Assembly (NCBI GenBank): GCA_035690065.1
Contig: DASSKW010000011.1
Coordinates: forward strand, 1 to 28,256
Direction: 5' to 3'
From: DASSKW01 sp035690065
Lineage (GTDB): Bacteria > Pseudomonadota > Gammaproteobacteria > Natronospirales > REEB76
DNA length: 28,256 bases
Part shown: in pieces, positions 1 to 8,240 of the stretch
Layout: every line of letters begins with the position of its first letter
How positions within the stretch are numbered: the first letter of the stretch is position 1
Position numbers and translations under genes: made by a program
Notes under the pieces: generated by a model
The model's database searches: none
Seen by the model: only the letters and a program-made list of their open reading frames with translations
Told to the model about the DNA's origin: nothing

Positions 1-321
1 GCACGCGGTGCAGATCGTTGGGCCAGGATGACGCCGGCGCAACGTGAGCGTGCCAAACAGCGCTTGCAACACTGGCAGCAGCTCAATACCCAGCAACGTG
101 AGCAGATCCGCAAACGTTTCGAAGCCTTCCAGAAATTACCGCCACAGGAACAGGACCAGATCCGCAAACAGTTCCAGAAGTTTCAGCAATTGTCGCCAGA
201 GCAGCGCAAAGCGTTGCGTGAGCGCTGGAAAAAGATGACGCCTGCACAACGTGAAGCGGCGAAACAGCAGTGGAGGCAACAGCATGCAGTTGCTGCTCCT
301 CCACCGACCGGGGGCGGTTGA
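1..321 (+). CDS. DUF3106 domain protein, 3' part (5' end outside window)
   Basis: The reading frame is open from base 1 (A-R-G-A-D-R-W-A-R before the first Met at 28), so the gene very likely begins upstream of the window. What is visible is a low-complexity, Gln/Arg/Lys-rich helical protein built from about five degenerate 15-19-residue units. Each unit resembles (M/L/S)-(T/P)-x-x-Q-R followed by basic helix and ending near F/W-Q-x-L. This pattern is that of DUF3106, a family of small proteobacterial proteins, usually secreted, of unknown function. The protein ends in a short Ala-Pro-Gly tail. A strong hairpin terminator follows 20 bases after the stop. The family call is good, the function is unknown, and no signal peptide can be judged because the N-terminus is missing. 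Confidence 0.75.
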   Translation, partial: ARGADRWARMTPAQRERAKQRLQHWQQLNTQQREQIRKRFEAFQKLPPQEQDQIRKQFQKFQQLSPEQRKALRERWKKMTPAQREAAKQQWRQQHAVAAPPPTGGG

Positions 322-341
322 TGGATGTCGATTGATTACGC

Positions 342-378
342 AAAACAAAAAGCCCTCTTTATAGAGGGCTTTTTGTTT
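342..378. terminator. Bidirectional rho-independent terminator
   Basis: A perfect 8-bp stem (351-358 with 363-370, loop TTAT) is flanked by an A-rich run on the left and a T-rich run on the right. It therefore works as a terminator on both strands. It lies between the convergent DUF3106 gene (+) and pntB (-) and would serve both. Confidence 0.88.
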
Positions 379-394
379 GGTAATCGGACGCGAT

Positions 395-1792
395 TCAGTC
401 CAGCGACTTGATGCCCTGGATCAGTTTCGTCAACGCTTCCTGGCCATCGCCGTACAACATCCGCGTGTTGTCCATGTAGAACAGGGCGTTCTCGATGCCG
501 GAGAAACCGCGCCCCTGCCCCCGCTTGATGACGATGATATTCCTGGCCTTGTCGGCACTCAGGATCGGCATGCCGTAGATGGGACTGTCCTGACGGTTGC
601 GTGCGTCGGGATTCACTACGTCGTTGGCACCGATGATGAGCGCCACATCGGCGGTGGGAAATTCCGGATTGATCTCGTCGAGGTCCGCGATCAGGTCGTA
701 CGGCACACCGGCTTCCGCCAGCAGCACGTTCATGTGTCCGGGCATGCGCCCCGCCACTGGATGGATGGCGAACTTCACTGTCACGCCACGGTTCTGCAAC
801 AACTGAGCCAGTTCCCAGACCTTGTGCTGCGCCTGCGCTACCGCCAATCCATACCCGGGGACGATGATGACTTTGCTGCCGTACGCCATCATCACACCGG
901 CATCGGCCGCATCGACAGGTTTCAGGCTGCCGCTGACCTCTTCACCGCCGCCACTCGCGGTCTCGCCGAAATTGCTGAACAACACGTTGGCGATCGAACG
1001 GTTCATGGCTTTCGCCATCAACTGGGTCAGCAAGGTGCCAGCCGAACCGACCACGGTACCGGCGATGATCATGGCGGCGTTCTGCAACACGAAACCTTCG
1101 AAGCCAACCGCGAGGCCGGTGAACGCGTTGTACAGCGAGATCACTACCGGCATGTCGGCGCCACCGATCGGTACTGTCATGAGGACACCGAACGCCAGGG
1201 CCAGCGCAAAGAAGGCAATCACATGGCCGGTGCTATCGCTGTGGCCAGTCGCCAGCATCAAGCCCGCCACCACTGCCAGCACGAATACCAGCAGGTTCAA
1301 CGCTTGCTGGCCCCGGAAACGGAGTGCTTTCTTCAACCAGCCCTGCAGTTTGGCAAACGCGATCAGACTGCCGCTGAACGAAACTGCTCCGATAAGTGCG
1401 CCCGCTGCCGCCAGCGTGCGTGCGGCTGGCTCCAGGGTACCGGCATGCAGCAGTTCCTGAGCTGCGATCGCTGCGGCCGCGCCGCCACCCATGCCGTTAT
1501 AGAGCGCCACCATCTGCGGCATGGCGGTCATCGCGACGCGCTTGCCGCTCCACCAGGCCGCGATGCCACCTATCAGGATCGCGGCGAGGATCAAACCGAA
1601 ATTGTGCATGCCCGGCCACAGGAAGGTGATGAGCGTGGCGATCAACATGCCGAGCCCGGCCCACACGATGCCGCCGCGCGCGCCTTTCGGCGAGCTCATG
1701 CGTTTGAGTCCGACGATGAACAGCAGCGCGGCCAGGAAATAGGCCGCCTGGATCAGGTCATCGGTGATCGCTGGAGAGAACAAGGTATTCAT
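395..1792 (-). CDS. pntB: NAD(P) transhydrogenase, beta subunit
   Basis: This is a 465-aa inner-membrane subunit of the proton-translocating transhydrogenase, which drives NADPH formation from NADH using the proton gradient. The N-terminal half is a run of hydrophobic helices (membrane domain dII). The C-terminal third is the NADP(H)-binding domain dIII, with family landmarks including GYGLAVAQAQHKVWEL, HPVAGRMPGHMNVLLAEA, GANDVVNP and KRGQGRGFSGIENALF. Length matches PntB of E. coli and relatives. Its ATG overlaps the pntAB stop by 4 bases (ATGA), indicating translational coupling in an operon. The gene ends at the bidirectional terminator near 350-370. No anomalies were seen. Confidence 0.97.
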   Translation of the reverse strand: MNTLFSPAITDDLIQAAYFLAALLFIVGLKRMSSPKGARGGIVWAGLGMLIATLITFLWPGMHNFGLILAAILIGGIAAWWSGKRVAMTAMPQMVALYNGMGGGAAAAIAAQELLHAGTLEPAARTLAAAGALIGAVSFSGSLIAFAKLQGWLKKALRFRGQQALNLLVFVLAVVAGLMLATGHSDSTGHVIAFFALALAFGVLMTVPIGGADMPVVISLYNAFTGLAVGFEGFVLQNAAMIIAGTVVGSAGTLLTQLMAKAMNRSIANVLFSNFGETASGGGEEVSGSLKPVDAADAGVMMAYGSKVIIVPGYGLAVAQAQHKVWELAQLLQNRGVTVKFAIHPVAGRMPGHMNVLLAEAGVPYDLIADLDEINPEFPTADVALIIGANDVVNPDARNRQDSPIYGMPILSADKARNIIVIKRGQGRGFSGIENALFYMDNTRMLYGDGQEALTKLIQGIKSLD

Positions 1793-2091
1793 TTGCCGGC
1801 GCCTTTCTTGTCGCCGCTGGTCTTGAACATCTCCAGCATGCGTTCGGTGACGACATAACCACCGACTGCGTTGCCGGCCGCCAGCAATACGCCGATGAAA
1901 CCGATCGTCTGTTCGACAGGCGTTTGTGCGAGTCCCAATGCCATCATCGCGCCCACCAGCACGATGCCATGCACGAAATTGGAACCCGACATCAATGGCG
2001 TATGCAGGATTACGGGTACCCGCGAGATCACTTCGTAACCGGTGAAAGCGGCGAGCATGAATATATATAGTGCAATAAACCCGGTAATCAT
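1789..2091 (-). CDS. pntAB: NAD(P) transhydrogenase, alpha subunit part 2 (membrane)
   Basis: This 100-aa membrane protein corresponds to the C-terminal membrane part of E. coli PntA. Here it is a separate polypeptide, as in the three-subunit Rhodospirillum-type enzyme. It carries three hydrophobic helices and the conserved stretch TPLMSGSNFVHGIVLVGAM. The start is the ATG at 2091, preceded by a good Shine-Dalgarno GAGGA (2099-2103) with 7-nt spacing. The stop overlaps the pntB start. Unusually for such an operon, 201 bases separate it from pntAA, and its ribosome binding site lies inside one arm of a 12-bp inverted repeat (see separate entry). Confidence 0.95.
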   Translation of the reverse strand: MITGFIALYIFMLAAFTGYEVISRVPVILHTPLMSGSNFVHGIVLVGAMMALGLAQTPVEQTIGFIGVLLAAGNAVGGYVVTERMLEMFKTSGDKKGAGK

Positions 2092-2094
2092 TTT

Positions 2095-2248
2095 TTCATC
2101 CTCAAGTTTGGTCTTTTGCTCTCTGGCAGGGTTGGGAAACGATTTCTATTCGTCATGTACCGATTTGTACACTCCTCTTAAAAAATCATTTTCTGCCTTG
2201 CCAGCGAACAAGATCCGCGACGCTTGAGGATGAAGAACCAACTCAAGC
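2095..2248 (-). promoter_or_regulatory. Candidate structured leader masking the pntAB ribosome binding site
   Basis: In the pnt mRNA (minus strand) a 12-nt segment at 2223-2234 is perfectly complementary to 2095-2106, and the latter contains the pntAB Shine-Dalgarno. Pairing would hide the ribosome binding site. The upstream arm can instead form a local 7-bp hairpin, 2222-2228 with 2242-2248 (13-nt loop), which would free it. Nested inside the long loop are a 6-bp pairing (2123-2128 with 2199-2204) and a 5-bp hairpin (2156-2160 with 2167-2171). The layout resembles an on/off translational switch, but regulation is inference. It does not match any riboswitch I recognise. Confidence 0.4.
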
Positions 2249-2292
2249 ACGGTTATCGATCAGCTGGCGCCATCCGGATAATCAAAAAACCC

Positions 2293-3417
2293 TTAAGTTG
2301 CAGCGACGAGTTTTCTCGTCGGTTCATGTTTGATTTCACCGTCGTGAGTCAACACACTCTTGGCGTACACCTCGTCGTTCCAGTCGATGCCGATGGCACC
2401 GTCTTTCACCATGGGTGTGAAGAAGTTCAGCAGGTTGCGTGCATACATGTCGCTGGCGTGTTCGGCGAGCATGCTGGGCAGGTTGAGCGGACCGCTTACC
2501 AGAACGTGACCGTGCAACACGTCTTCGCCGGGCTGGGTGAGTTCGCAGTTACCGCCGGACTCTGCCGCAAGGTCCACGATCAAGGCGCCGGGTTTCATGG
2601 CATCCACCATGGCCTTGCTGACGATGCGTGGCGCCGGTCGTCCCGGAATAGCTGCGGTAGTGATGACCGCGTCGGCCTGTGCGACATGCCTGGCCAGCGC
2701 ATCCTGTTGTTGCTGCTTTTCCTCGGCGGTGAGTTCGCGCGCGTAACCGCCGCTGCCTTCCGCGGATACGCCGGTATCGACGAATTTTGCACCCAGCGAT
2801 TCCACCTGTTCGCGTGCGGCAGCGCGCACGTCGTAACCTTCCACCATGGCGCCGAGCCGACGCGCGGTAGCGATGGCTTGTAGCCCTGCGACGCCGGCGC
2901 CGATCACCAGCACTTTGGCGGGCCGGATGGTGCCGGCTGCAGTGGTCAGCATGGGAAAGAAACGGGCAAGTTTTTCCGCTGCGATCAAGGCGGCTTTGTA
3001 ACCGGCAGCGGCGGCTTGCGATGAAAGCACATCCATGGCCTGGGCGCGCGAGATGCGTGGCACCAGTTCCATGGCAAAACCGGTCACGCGCCGGTCACGC
3101 AGGGCCTGTACAACGGCGGTATTGCGATATGGATTGAGCAGGCCGATCAGCACCGAACCCGCGCGCATGTGCGCGATGTTTGCAGGTAACGGCGCCTGTA
3201 CCTTGAACACCACGTCAGCCGTACCGGCGCCTTCGCTGGCGGTGACCAGACGGGCGTCTTTGAAGATATTGTCCGGGAAGCCGGCACTCAGGCCCGCCCC
3301 GGTTTCGAGCATCACCTCGACGCCGAGTGCCTGAAGTTTGGCGGCGACTGGTGGCGACAATGCGACACGGCGTTCGCCGTCGGCTTGTTCTTTTGGTACA
3401 AAAAGTTTTATCGCCAT
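2293..3417 (-). CDS. pntAA: NAD(P) transhydrogenase, alpha subunit part 1 (NAD-binding)
   Basis: This is a 374-aa soluble subunit (dI) that binds NAD(H) and passes hydride to PntB. The N-terminus PKEQADGERRVALSP is the alanine dehydrogenase/PntA family signature. A Rossmann motif, VLVIGAGVAGLQAIATARRLGA, lies near residues 170-190, followed by the acidic end of beta-2 (EGYD). RSRR-type linker sequence and the membrane helices are absent because these are encoded by pntAB. The start is the ATG at 3417 with GGGAA upstream. It is the first gene of the pnt operon, divergent from the HNH gene, and the two share the 3418-3596 intergenic region as a promoter zone. Confidence 0.96.
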   Translation of the reverse strand: MAIKLFVPKEQADGERRVALSPPVAAKLQALGVEVMLETGAGLSAGFPDNIFKDARLVTASEGAGTADVVFKVQAPLPANIAHMRAGSVLIGLLNPYRNTAVVQALRDRRVTGFAMELVPRISRAQAMDVLSSQAAAAGYKAALIAAEKLARFFPMLTTAAGTIRPAKVLVIGAGVAGLQAIATARRLGAMVEGYDVRAAAREQVESLGAKFVDTGVSAEGSGGYARELTAEEKQQQQDALARHVAQADAVITTAAIPGRPAPRIVSKAMVDAMKPGALIVDLAAESGGNCELTQPGEDVLHGHVLVSGPLNLPSMLAEHASDMYARNLLNFFTPMVKDGAIGIDWNDEVYAKSVLTHDGEIKHEPTRKLVAAT

Positions 3418-3596
3418 GTTGTTCCCGGTTCTGGAAGGTACAAAAGGGCATGGTCAAGGCTGCCAGCAGTTTAGGCGCCAGCGTGGCTTTTTGCCACCGG
3501 ACCGGCGCGTTGCCAAACACGTCGAAACCGGCCCGACATTGCATTTCAGGGAGATTTCTGCAATAACTATGCCAGTTTTTCGCGTTGGGAGTGTCC

Positions 3597-4199
3597 GTGT
3601 ACGATCTGTCACAGGAAGTCCTCCGCACCGACGCGGCCGGTATGCCGCTGGAGTGGATCGACTATCAGGATGCAGTACGTCTCTACCACCTGAAACAGGT
3701 GGCGTATGGCTGCGGCACCTTGTTATACCGTCTGCATGGCGGTATCTGTGCCAGGACCGGCCAGCAAAGCACCATCGAAGTCAATTCCATCATCGCGACC
3801 TACGGCAACAACCACGCGTTGGCCAAGGCTCGCAACCATTACGTTCCGCCGCTTAACAATCACACGCTGTTCAAACGTGACGGACATCTGTGCATGTATT
3901 GCGGGCAGCATTTCTCCAGTGTGGATCTGTCGCGGGATCACATCACGCCGCTGAGCCATGGCGGGGTCGATACCTGGATGAACGTGGTGGCAGCCTGCAA
4001 GCGCTGCAACAATCACAAAGCCGGACGCACGCCCGAAGGTGCCGGTATGCAATTACTGGCGGTACCGTTCACACCCAATCACGCGGAATATATTTTCCTG
4101 AAAGGCCGTCGCATCCTCGCGGACCAGATGGAGTTTCTGCTCGCACATTTCCCCCGCAGCAGTCCACTGCATCAGCGGATCCAGCAGATGCTGATCTGA
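3597..4199 (+). CDS. HNH endonuclease family protein
   Basis: This is a roughly 200-aa protein with a C-terminal HNH nuclease fold. Counted from the GTG at 3597, the first zinc knuckle is CMYCG (Cys99 and Cys102), the catalytic pair is DH at 114-115, the Asn of HNH is at 129, the second knuckle CKRC is at 134-137, and the final His in CNNHK is at 140. All metal and catalytic positions look intact. The N-terminal half (YDLSQEVLRTD...PLEWIDYQDAVRLY) is the extension seen in proteobacterial stand-alone HNH proteins. I chose GTG 3597 because GGAG (3588-3591) precedes it; TTG 3585 and GTG 3591 are in-frame alternatives. No methyltransferase or toxin partner is adjacent, so the role is unknown. Confidence 0.85.
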   Translation: MYDLSQEVLRTDAAGMPLEWIDYQDAVRLYHLKQVAYGCGTLLYRLHGGICARTGQQSTIEVNSIIATYGNNHALAKARNHYVPPLNNHTLFKRDGHLCMYCGQHFSSVDLSRDHITPLSHGGVDTWMNVVAACKRCNNHKAGRTPEGAGMQLLAVPFTPNHAEYIFLKGRRILADQMEFLLAHFPRSSPLHQRIQQMLI

Positions 4200-4223
4200 C
4201 CTGGCCGTACTTTGGGAATGGAT

Positions 4224-4256
4224 AACGGCCCCGCCAATGCGGGGCCGTTTGTTTTT
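4224..4256 (+). terminator. Rho-independent terminator after the HNH gene
   Basis: A perfect 11-bp GC-rich stem (4224-4234 with 4239-4249, loop CAAT) is followed by a T-tract (TGTTTTT, 4250-4256). It sits 25 bases after the HNH stop. Confidence 0.88.
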
Positions 4257-4306
4257 CAGGCTTGAGTGTAAATCGATCGTGTGACGTTATCCTGGTCACG
4301 TCGCAT

Positions 4307-5209
4307 TCAACCGCCGGCTTTCATCATCTGTTGCATGTCGGTCTTTTTGTAACCCGCCGGGATCTCGAACAGGTCGGCTGGCGGATCTCCCCGGGTGATC
4401 GACTTGAGTGTCTCGGTGCCTGTGACCATCGTGTAGCCTTCGCGGCGCGGTACTTCGCGTCGGATCGCAAACCCCTGAGTGGTCTGCAAAGTCGAATATG
4501 CCTGTGCCATCGGACCCAGACTGGCCATCATGTGCGTCATGTCCGTGCGCATGGCATTGAGTGTCGTGATGTCGGCGGAAGGTATCGAGAGTGAACTCAG
4601 GGCAGCCACACACATCTTGAGACCCGGGACGCCGTTGGTGACGATCTGCATGTTGCGGCAAGGGTAACCGGCGACGGTCGCGGTGCTGCCCAGATCCCTG
4701 GCCTCGATTTTTGACTGCCCATTGCCGAGACCGCGTTGCGCCATCATCTGTTCCATTGCGGCACGCTGATCCGGAGGCAGGTTAGCCATCTGTGCTTGCA
4801 TCTGTTTCTGTAGATCTTGCATCTGAATGCCCATCTGCGCAGCGCTTTGCTGGTCCAGTACCATGTAGGCGTGGCGCTTTGGCATCAATACCGTCAAGGT
4901 ATGCGCAGCAGCATCGTAGATGGCGCCGCCAGCCTGTGCATCACAGGATTCCATACGCACCTTGTGACCCATCACATAGAATTGTGATGCCGGACTACCT
5001 TTCTCATCCACGAAACTTAAGCGTATACCGTTACCCGCAGTCATCGCTGCCGTTGTGATGCCGGTGCAGCTTGGAGTGGGAGCTGGTACGGGAGTGGCGG
5101 CTGGTGGTGGAGCAGGCGGCGTGGATGCCTGCAGAGTGTTCTGGCCCGAGATCAGGCTACAAGCAGAAAGTCCTGCCAGCAGTATCAGACACATGATTTT
5201 TCTGAACAT
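4307..5209 (-). CDS. Putative lipoprotein, DUF4412-like
   Basis: This is a 300-aa exported protein. The N-terminus is a type II signal peptide with lipobox L-S-A-C (residues 14-17), so Cys17 is the probable lipidated residue. A Pro/Ala-rich linker (about 28-48) follows. The region around residues 60-120 (INY-like strand, then IYDAAAHTLTVLMPKRHAYMVL) resembles DUF4412, secreted proteins of unknown function. A Gln/Met-rich segment follows (MQDLQKQMQAQMANL, EQMMAQRG). The C-terminal part has two cysteines flanking a strand (YPCRNMQI, LKMCVA) that may form a disulfide, and the protein ends in another Met-rich stretch. The ATG at 5209 has AAGG just upstream. It is monocistronic, with no terminator seen downstream. 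Confidence 0.7.
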   Translation of the reverse strand: MFRKIMCLILLAGLSACSLISGQNTLQASTPPAPPPAATPVPAPTPSCTGITTAAMTAGNGIRLSFVDEKGSPASQFYVMGHKVRMESCDAQAGGAIYDAAAHTLTVLMPKRHAYMVLDQQSAAQMGIQMQDLQKQMQAQMANLPPDQRAAMEQMMAQRGLGNGQSKIEARDLGSTATVAGYPCRNMQIVTNGVPGLKMCVAALSSLSIPSADITTLNAMRTDMTHMMASLGPMAQAYSTLQTTQGFAIRREVPRREGYTMVTGTETLKSITRGDPPADLFEIPAGYKKTDMQQMMKAGG

Positions 5210-5501
5210 GACCTTGATTCTCCGATGCGATGAAGATGTTGATTCCAGGTTCAGCAGGCGTCCTTACACTAGACTGATTTTCTCACGTTGTGAAGTACAG
5301 ACCCAAGCATGTTCCATTGTTGCAAATAAACACAGGCAAGTCCGGTGCAGACTCTGCAGTCTCTGTCACCTATTGAATCACCTGAGTCTGCCCGGTGATG
5401 GCTATCTTCCCCGCAGCTGGAGCGAGGGATGTCTTGCATACTCGTTGAGTCCGGTCATGGATGAAGGACCAGTGTCAGTGGGTTCTCTATCAGGAACGTG
5501 T
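5210..5501. other. Intergenic region, no gene found
   Basis: This 292-base gap lies between the lipoprotein start and the end of the histidine kinase gene (both minus strand). No convincing ORF, terminator hairpin with T-tract, or promoter box was found. It presumably holds the lipoprotein promoter and the end of the long operon transcript. Confidence 0.5.
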
Positions 5502-6818
5502 TCAAGCGCGGTTTGCTGGCAGCCATACGCTCACGATTAGCCCGCCCTGTGGCTGGTTGGCGAGACTGATACGGCCGCCATGGGCCTCCACGATCTCGCG
5601 ACATAGCGGCAAACCCAGGCCCGAACCAGACTGCTTGGTCGAATAGAACGGCAGCAGCGACTGTTCGAGTATCTCAGCCGGCATGCCCGGCCCGGCATCA
5701 CTGATTTCAATATGCACCCCATTCATATCCTGCCGCACGCTGAGAGCGACTGCGTCTGTCGGCGAACCGGATTCATGTGCATTCTTGAGCAGGTTGATGA
5801 GTGCCTGCTGAAGCTGAACGGGATCGAAATACGCGGGCTGCGTGGGGAGTTCGCTGCGTAATGTGAAGGGCGTGAGTGCCTGTAATGAAGCCAGGAACGG
5901 TGGCCACAGCACCGGTTCGACCTGTGGCGATGGAAGTTTGGCAAAGCGTGCATAACCGTCGATGAATTTCTTCAGATGGGTGGTGCGTTCCTCGATACTA
6001 CCGAACACATGCTGCAGTTTTCCGATATCGGGGGTTTCCGCCAGAATATGTCCGGAGTGCGCCAATGACGAGATCGGCGCCAGCGAATTGTTGAGTTCGT
6101 GGCTGATAACACGGATGACTTTCTTCCATACCGCCACCTCCTGACGATTCAGTTCGCGTGTCAGCTGTTTGAAGATATACAAGCGATGTCGTTGTGCATT
6201 CAAAGTGAAGGATTCACCAGTGAGATAGTAGATCTCATCCTCCTCGTTGTGGCGCACACTGAACATGCCTTCGCGCCCGCTCGCCACGGCATCCCGGATT
6301 GTCGCCGGCGCATGTTCCAGCAACGCCGCGAAACCGTGACCTTCAAGTTTGCGACCGGCATTGAACAGACGCCGAGCTGCGATGTTGCTGTAGATCACCC
6401 GATCGCTGTGGGTAACGAGCACCAATGCCCAGGGTGTGTTCTGCATCACAGTATCGAGCAACAGCTCGCGCTGATAGAGGTTGTAGCGTTCCTGACGCAG
6501 GACCCCGCCAACCTGGTTGTATTGCTGTGCCAATTCGCCGAGTTCATCCTGGCGGGTCGCGTTCAGGCTGATGCTGAAGTCACCGTCCTTGAAACTGGAC
6601 ACACCATCGCCCAGCGCGGTAAGCAAGTAGCGTATCGGCTGCATGAAGCGATGTATCACATAGGCGATGACCGGAGCCATTACGGCCAGCGAGATGGCTA
6701 CACTTGTGGCGAACGAGCCGAGTACGTGGTACAGAAGCGCTGACACCAGCACCGCCACGATGACCAGGATGCCGGTCAGCGATGCGAATTTGCCTTCGAG
6801 AGAATGACGCAGTTTCAC
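5502..6818 (-). CDS. Sensor histidine kinase (NtrB/NtrY-like) without a periplasmic sensor domain
   Basis: This 438-aa kinase has two transmembrane helices (about 10-31 and 35-56) separated by only a few residues. A HAMP-like linker (about 57-108) and a PAS-like domain (about 118-220) follow. The H-box is VISHELNNSLAPISSL with His240 as phospho-acceptor. The ATPase domain has the N-box around Asn346, the G1 box DAGPGMP (374-380) and the G2 box GSGLGL (398-403). The kinase looks catalytically complete but has no extracytoplasmic ligand-binding domain, the hallmark of intramembrane-sensing kinases. Its ATG overlaps the response regulator stop by 4 bases, so they are a cognate pair. It is the last gene of the ABC operon. 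Its signal is unknown; sensing through the neighbouring permeases is an inference. Confidence 0.93.
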   Translation of the reverse strand: MKLRHSLEGKFASLTGILVIVAVLVSALLYHVLGSFATSVAISLAVMAPVIAYVIHRFMQPIRYLLTALGDGVSSFKDGDFSISLNATRQDELGELAQQYNQVGGVLRQERYNLYQRELLLDTVMQNTPWALVLVTHSDRVIYSNIAARRLFNAGRKLEGHGFAALLEHAPATIRDAVASGREGMFSVRHNEEDEIYYLTGESFTLNAQRHRLYIFKQLTRELNRQEVAVWKKVIRVISHELNNSLAPISSLAHSGHILAETPDIGKLQHVFGSIEERTTHLKKFIDGYARFAKLPSPQVEPVLWPPFLASLQALTPFTLRSELPTQPAYFDPVQLQQALINLLKNAHESGSPTDAVALSVRQDMNGVHIEISDAGPGMPAEILEQSLLPFYSTKQSGSGLGLPLCREIVEAHGGRISLANQPQGGLIVSVWLPANRA

Positions 6819-8152
6819 GGCTTGTCGATGCCGAACTTTTCCATGCGCCGGTAAAGCGCCTGACGGCTCAAGCCGAGTTCCTGCGCAGCCGTTGCGATCA
6901 CACCGGCATGACGGGTCAGCGCGGTTTCGATATCAAGTCGTGTAAGTTGTTTGGCGGCCTCGCCGGTATCCGGTACGTTATCGGGCAAACCCAGTGCCGG
7001 TATCGAGATAGTTGCATTATCGGTCAGCAGGACCGCACGCCGCATGCAGTTCTGCAGTTCGCGCACATTGCCCGGCCAGTCGTGATCGAGTAACGCCTGC
7101 TCGGCCTCCGGACTCAATTGATGCTCGCTGCCCAGGAATGCGCGGGCCAGCGGCAGGACATCCTCGCGCCGTTCGGCCAGAGGCGGTACATGGATCTCGA
7201 TCACATTCAGACGGTAATACAGATCTTCACGGAAATTTCCGGCCGTGATGGCGGCACGCAGGTCGGTATTGCTGGCGGCTATGATCCGTACATGTGCCTT
7301 CCTTGTCTGGGTGCTGCCAAGACGTTCGAACTCACCGGTCTGCAGCACGCGCAACAGTTTGATCTGGCCGGCCGGCGGCAGGTTACCGATCTCGTCGAGA
7401 AATAAAGTCCCGTTATCCGCAGCCTCGAAGCGACCAGCACGCGCTTTCTGCGCGCCGGTGAAGGCCCCCGCTTCGTTGCCGAACAATTCGCTTTCCATCA
7501 ACTCGGCTGGAAGCGCACCCATGTTGGTTTTTATGTAAGGTCCGTGCTTGCAGCTTGAGTTTGCCTGGATGATGTCAGCGATCTTTTCCTTGCCGGCGCC
7601 GTTATCACCGGTAATCACCACCGGCACGTCCGCATGTGCCACCTGGGTAGCGATGCTGACCACCTGTTGCATGGCATCGCTTTCATAGACGATGCCACAC
7701 AGGTTGAAACGTTCGGCCAGGCGCCGACGGGCTGTTTGCCGCGCACTCAAGCTGCGCCGTCTCTCACGCTGCAAGCTGCCAAGCTGCAGCAGGTTTTTCA
7801 GTGTCGTGATGAGTTTGGCGTCATCCCAGGGTTTGGCGAGGTAATCTGCCGCACCGGCCTTGACCAGTCCCACGGCGTGTTCGAGATGGGTCCAGGCCGT
7901 GAGCAGGATGATGGGCAGATCGGGATAATGGCGGCGGATCTCGCCGAACAATTCCGTACCTTCGGCGCCGGAAGTGTCATTGCCGGTGAAGTTCATGTCC
8001 TGGATCACGAGATCGACAGGCTCGCGCCCCAGTATCAACAGTCCTTCCGCCGGTGTAACCGCGGTCAGCGCCACCAACCCGTGCAATTCCAGCAGCACCG
8101 TCAAGGCCTGGCCGATGGCGCGGTTGTCGTCGATGATCAGAATGGTTGCCAT
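6815..8152 (-). CDS. Sigma-54-dependent response regulator, NtrC family
   Basis: This is a 445-aa transcription activator. The receiver domain (1-120) has acidic Asp8/Asp9, phospho-acceptor Asp52, Thr85 and Lys107. The AAA+ domain has Walker A GDNGAGKE (182-189), the sigma-54-contacting GAFTGA loop (229-234) and Walker B TLFLDE (249-254). The C-terminal Fis-type helix-turn-helix (about 403-445) reads AAQELGLSRQALYRRMEKFG. All key residues are present. Walker A has Asn-Gly-Ala in place of the usual Ser-Gly-Thr, conservative changes. It is encoded 88 nt downstream of the last permease and overlaps the kinase gene. The inverted repeats and sigma-54 promoter at the head of the operon (18312-18473) are its likely target, giving positive autoregulation. 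Confidence 0.95.
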   Translation of the reverse strand: MATILIIDDNRAIGQALTVLLELHGLVALTAVTPAEGLLILGREPVDLVIQDMNFTGNDTSGAEGTELFGEIRRHYPDLPIILLTAWTHLEHAVGLVKAGAADYLAKPWDDAKLITTLKNLLQLGSLQRERRRSLSARQTARRRLAERFNLCGIVYESDAMQQVVSIATQVAHADVPVVITGDNGAGKEKIADIIQANSSCKHGPYIKTNMGALPAELMESELFGNEAGAFTGAQKARAGRFEAADNGTLFLDEIGNLPPAGQIKLLRVLQTGEFERLGSTQTRKAHVRIIAASNTDLRAAITAGNFREDLYYRLNVIEIHVPPLAERREDVLPLARAFLGSEHQLSPEAEQALLDHDWPGNVRELQNCMRRAVLLTDNATISIPALGLPDNVPDTGEAAKQLTRLDIETALTRHAGVIATAAQELGLSRQALYRRMEKFGIDKP

Positions 8153-8240
8153 GCATTTCCCAATGCGGACTTGAACATCGGCAGTCGCACTGATGCCGCA
8201 GCCTTAGTCTAGCAGCTTGTCCGGCATGTCATTGACCGTA

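Noticed and set aside
377..1858. Long open frame (493 aa) on the plus strand opposite pntB
   Set aside because: It is antisense to a clear, full-length pntB, has a His/Arg/Gln-rich composition typical of shadow frames in GC-rich DNA, and shows no recognisable domain.
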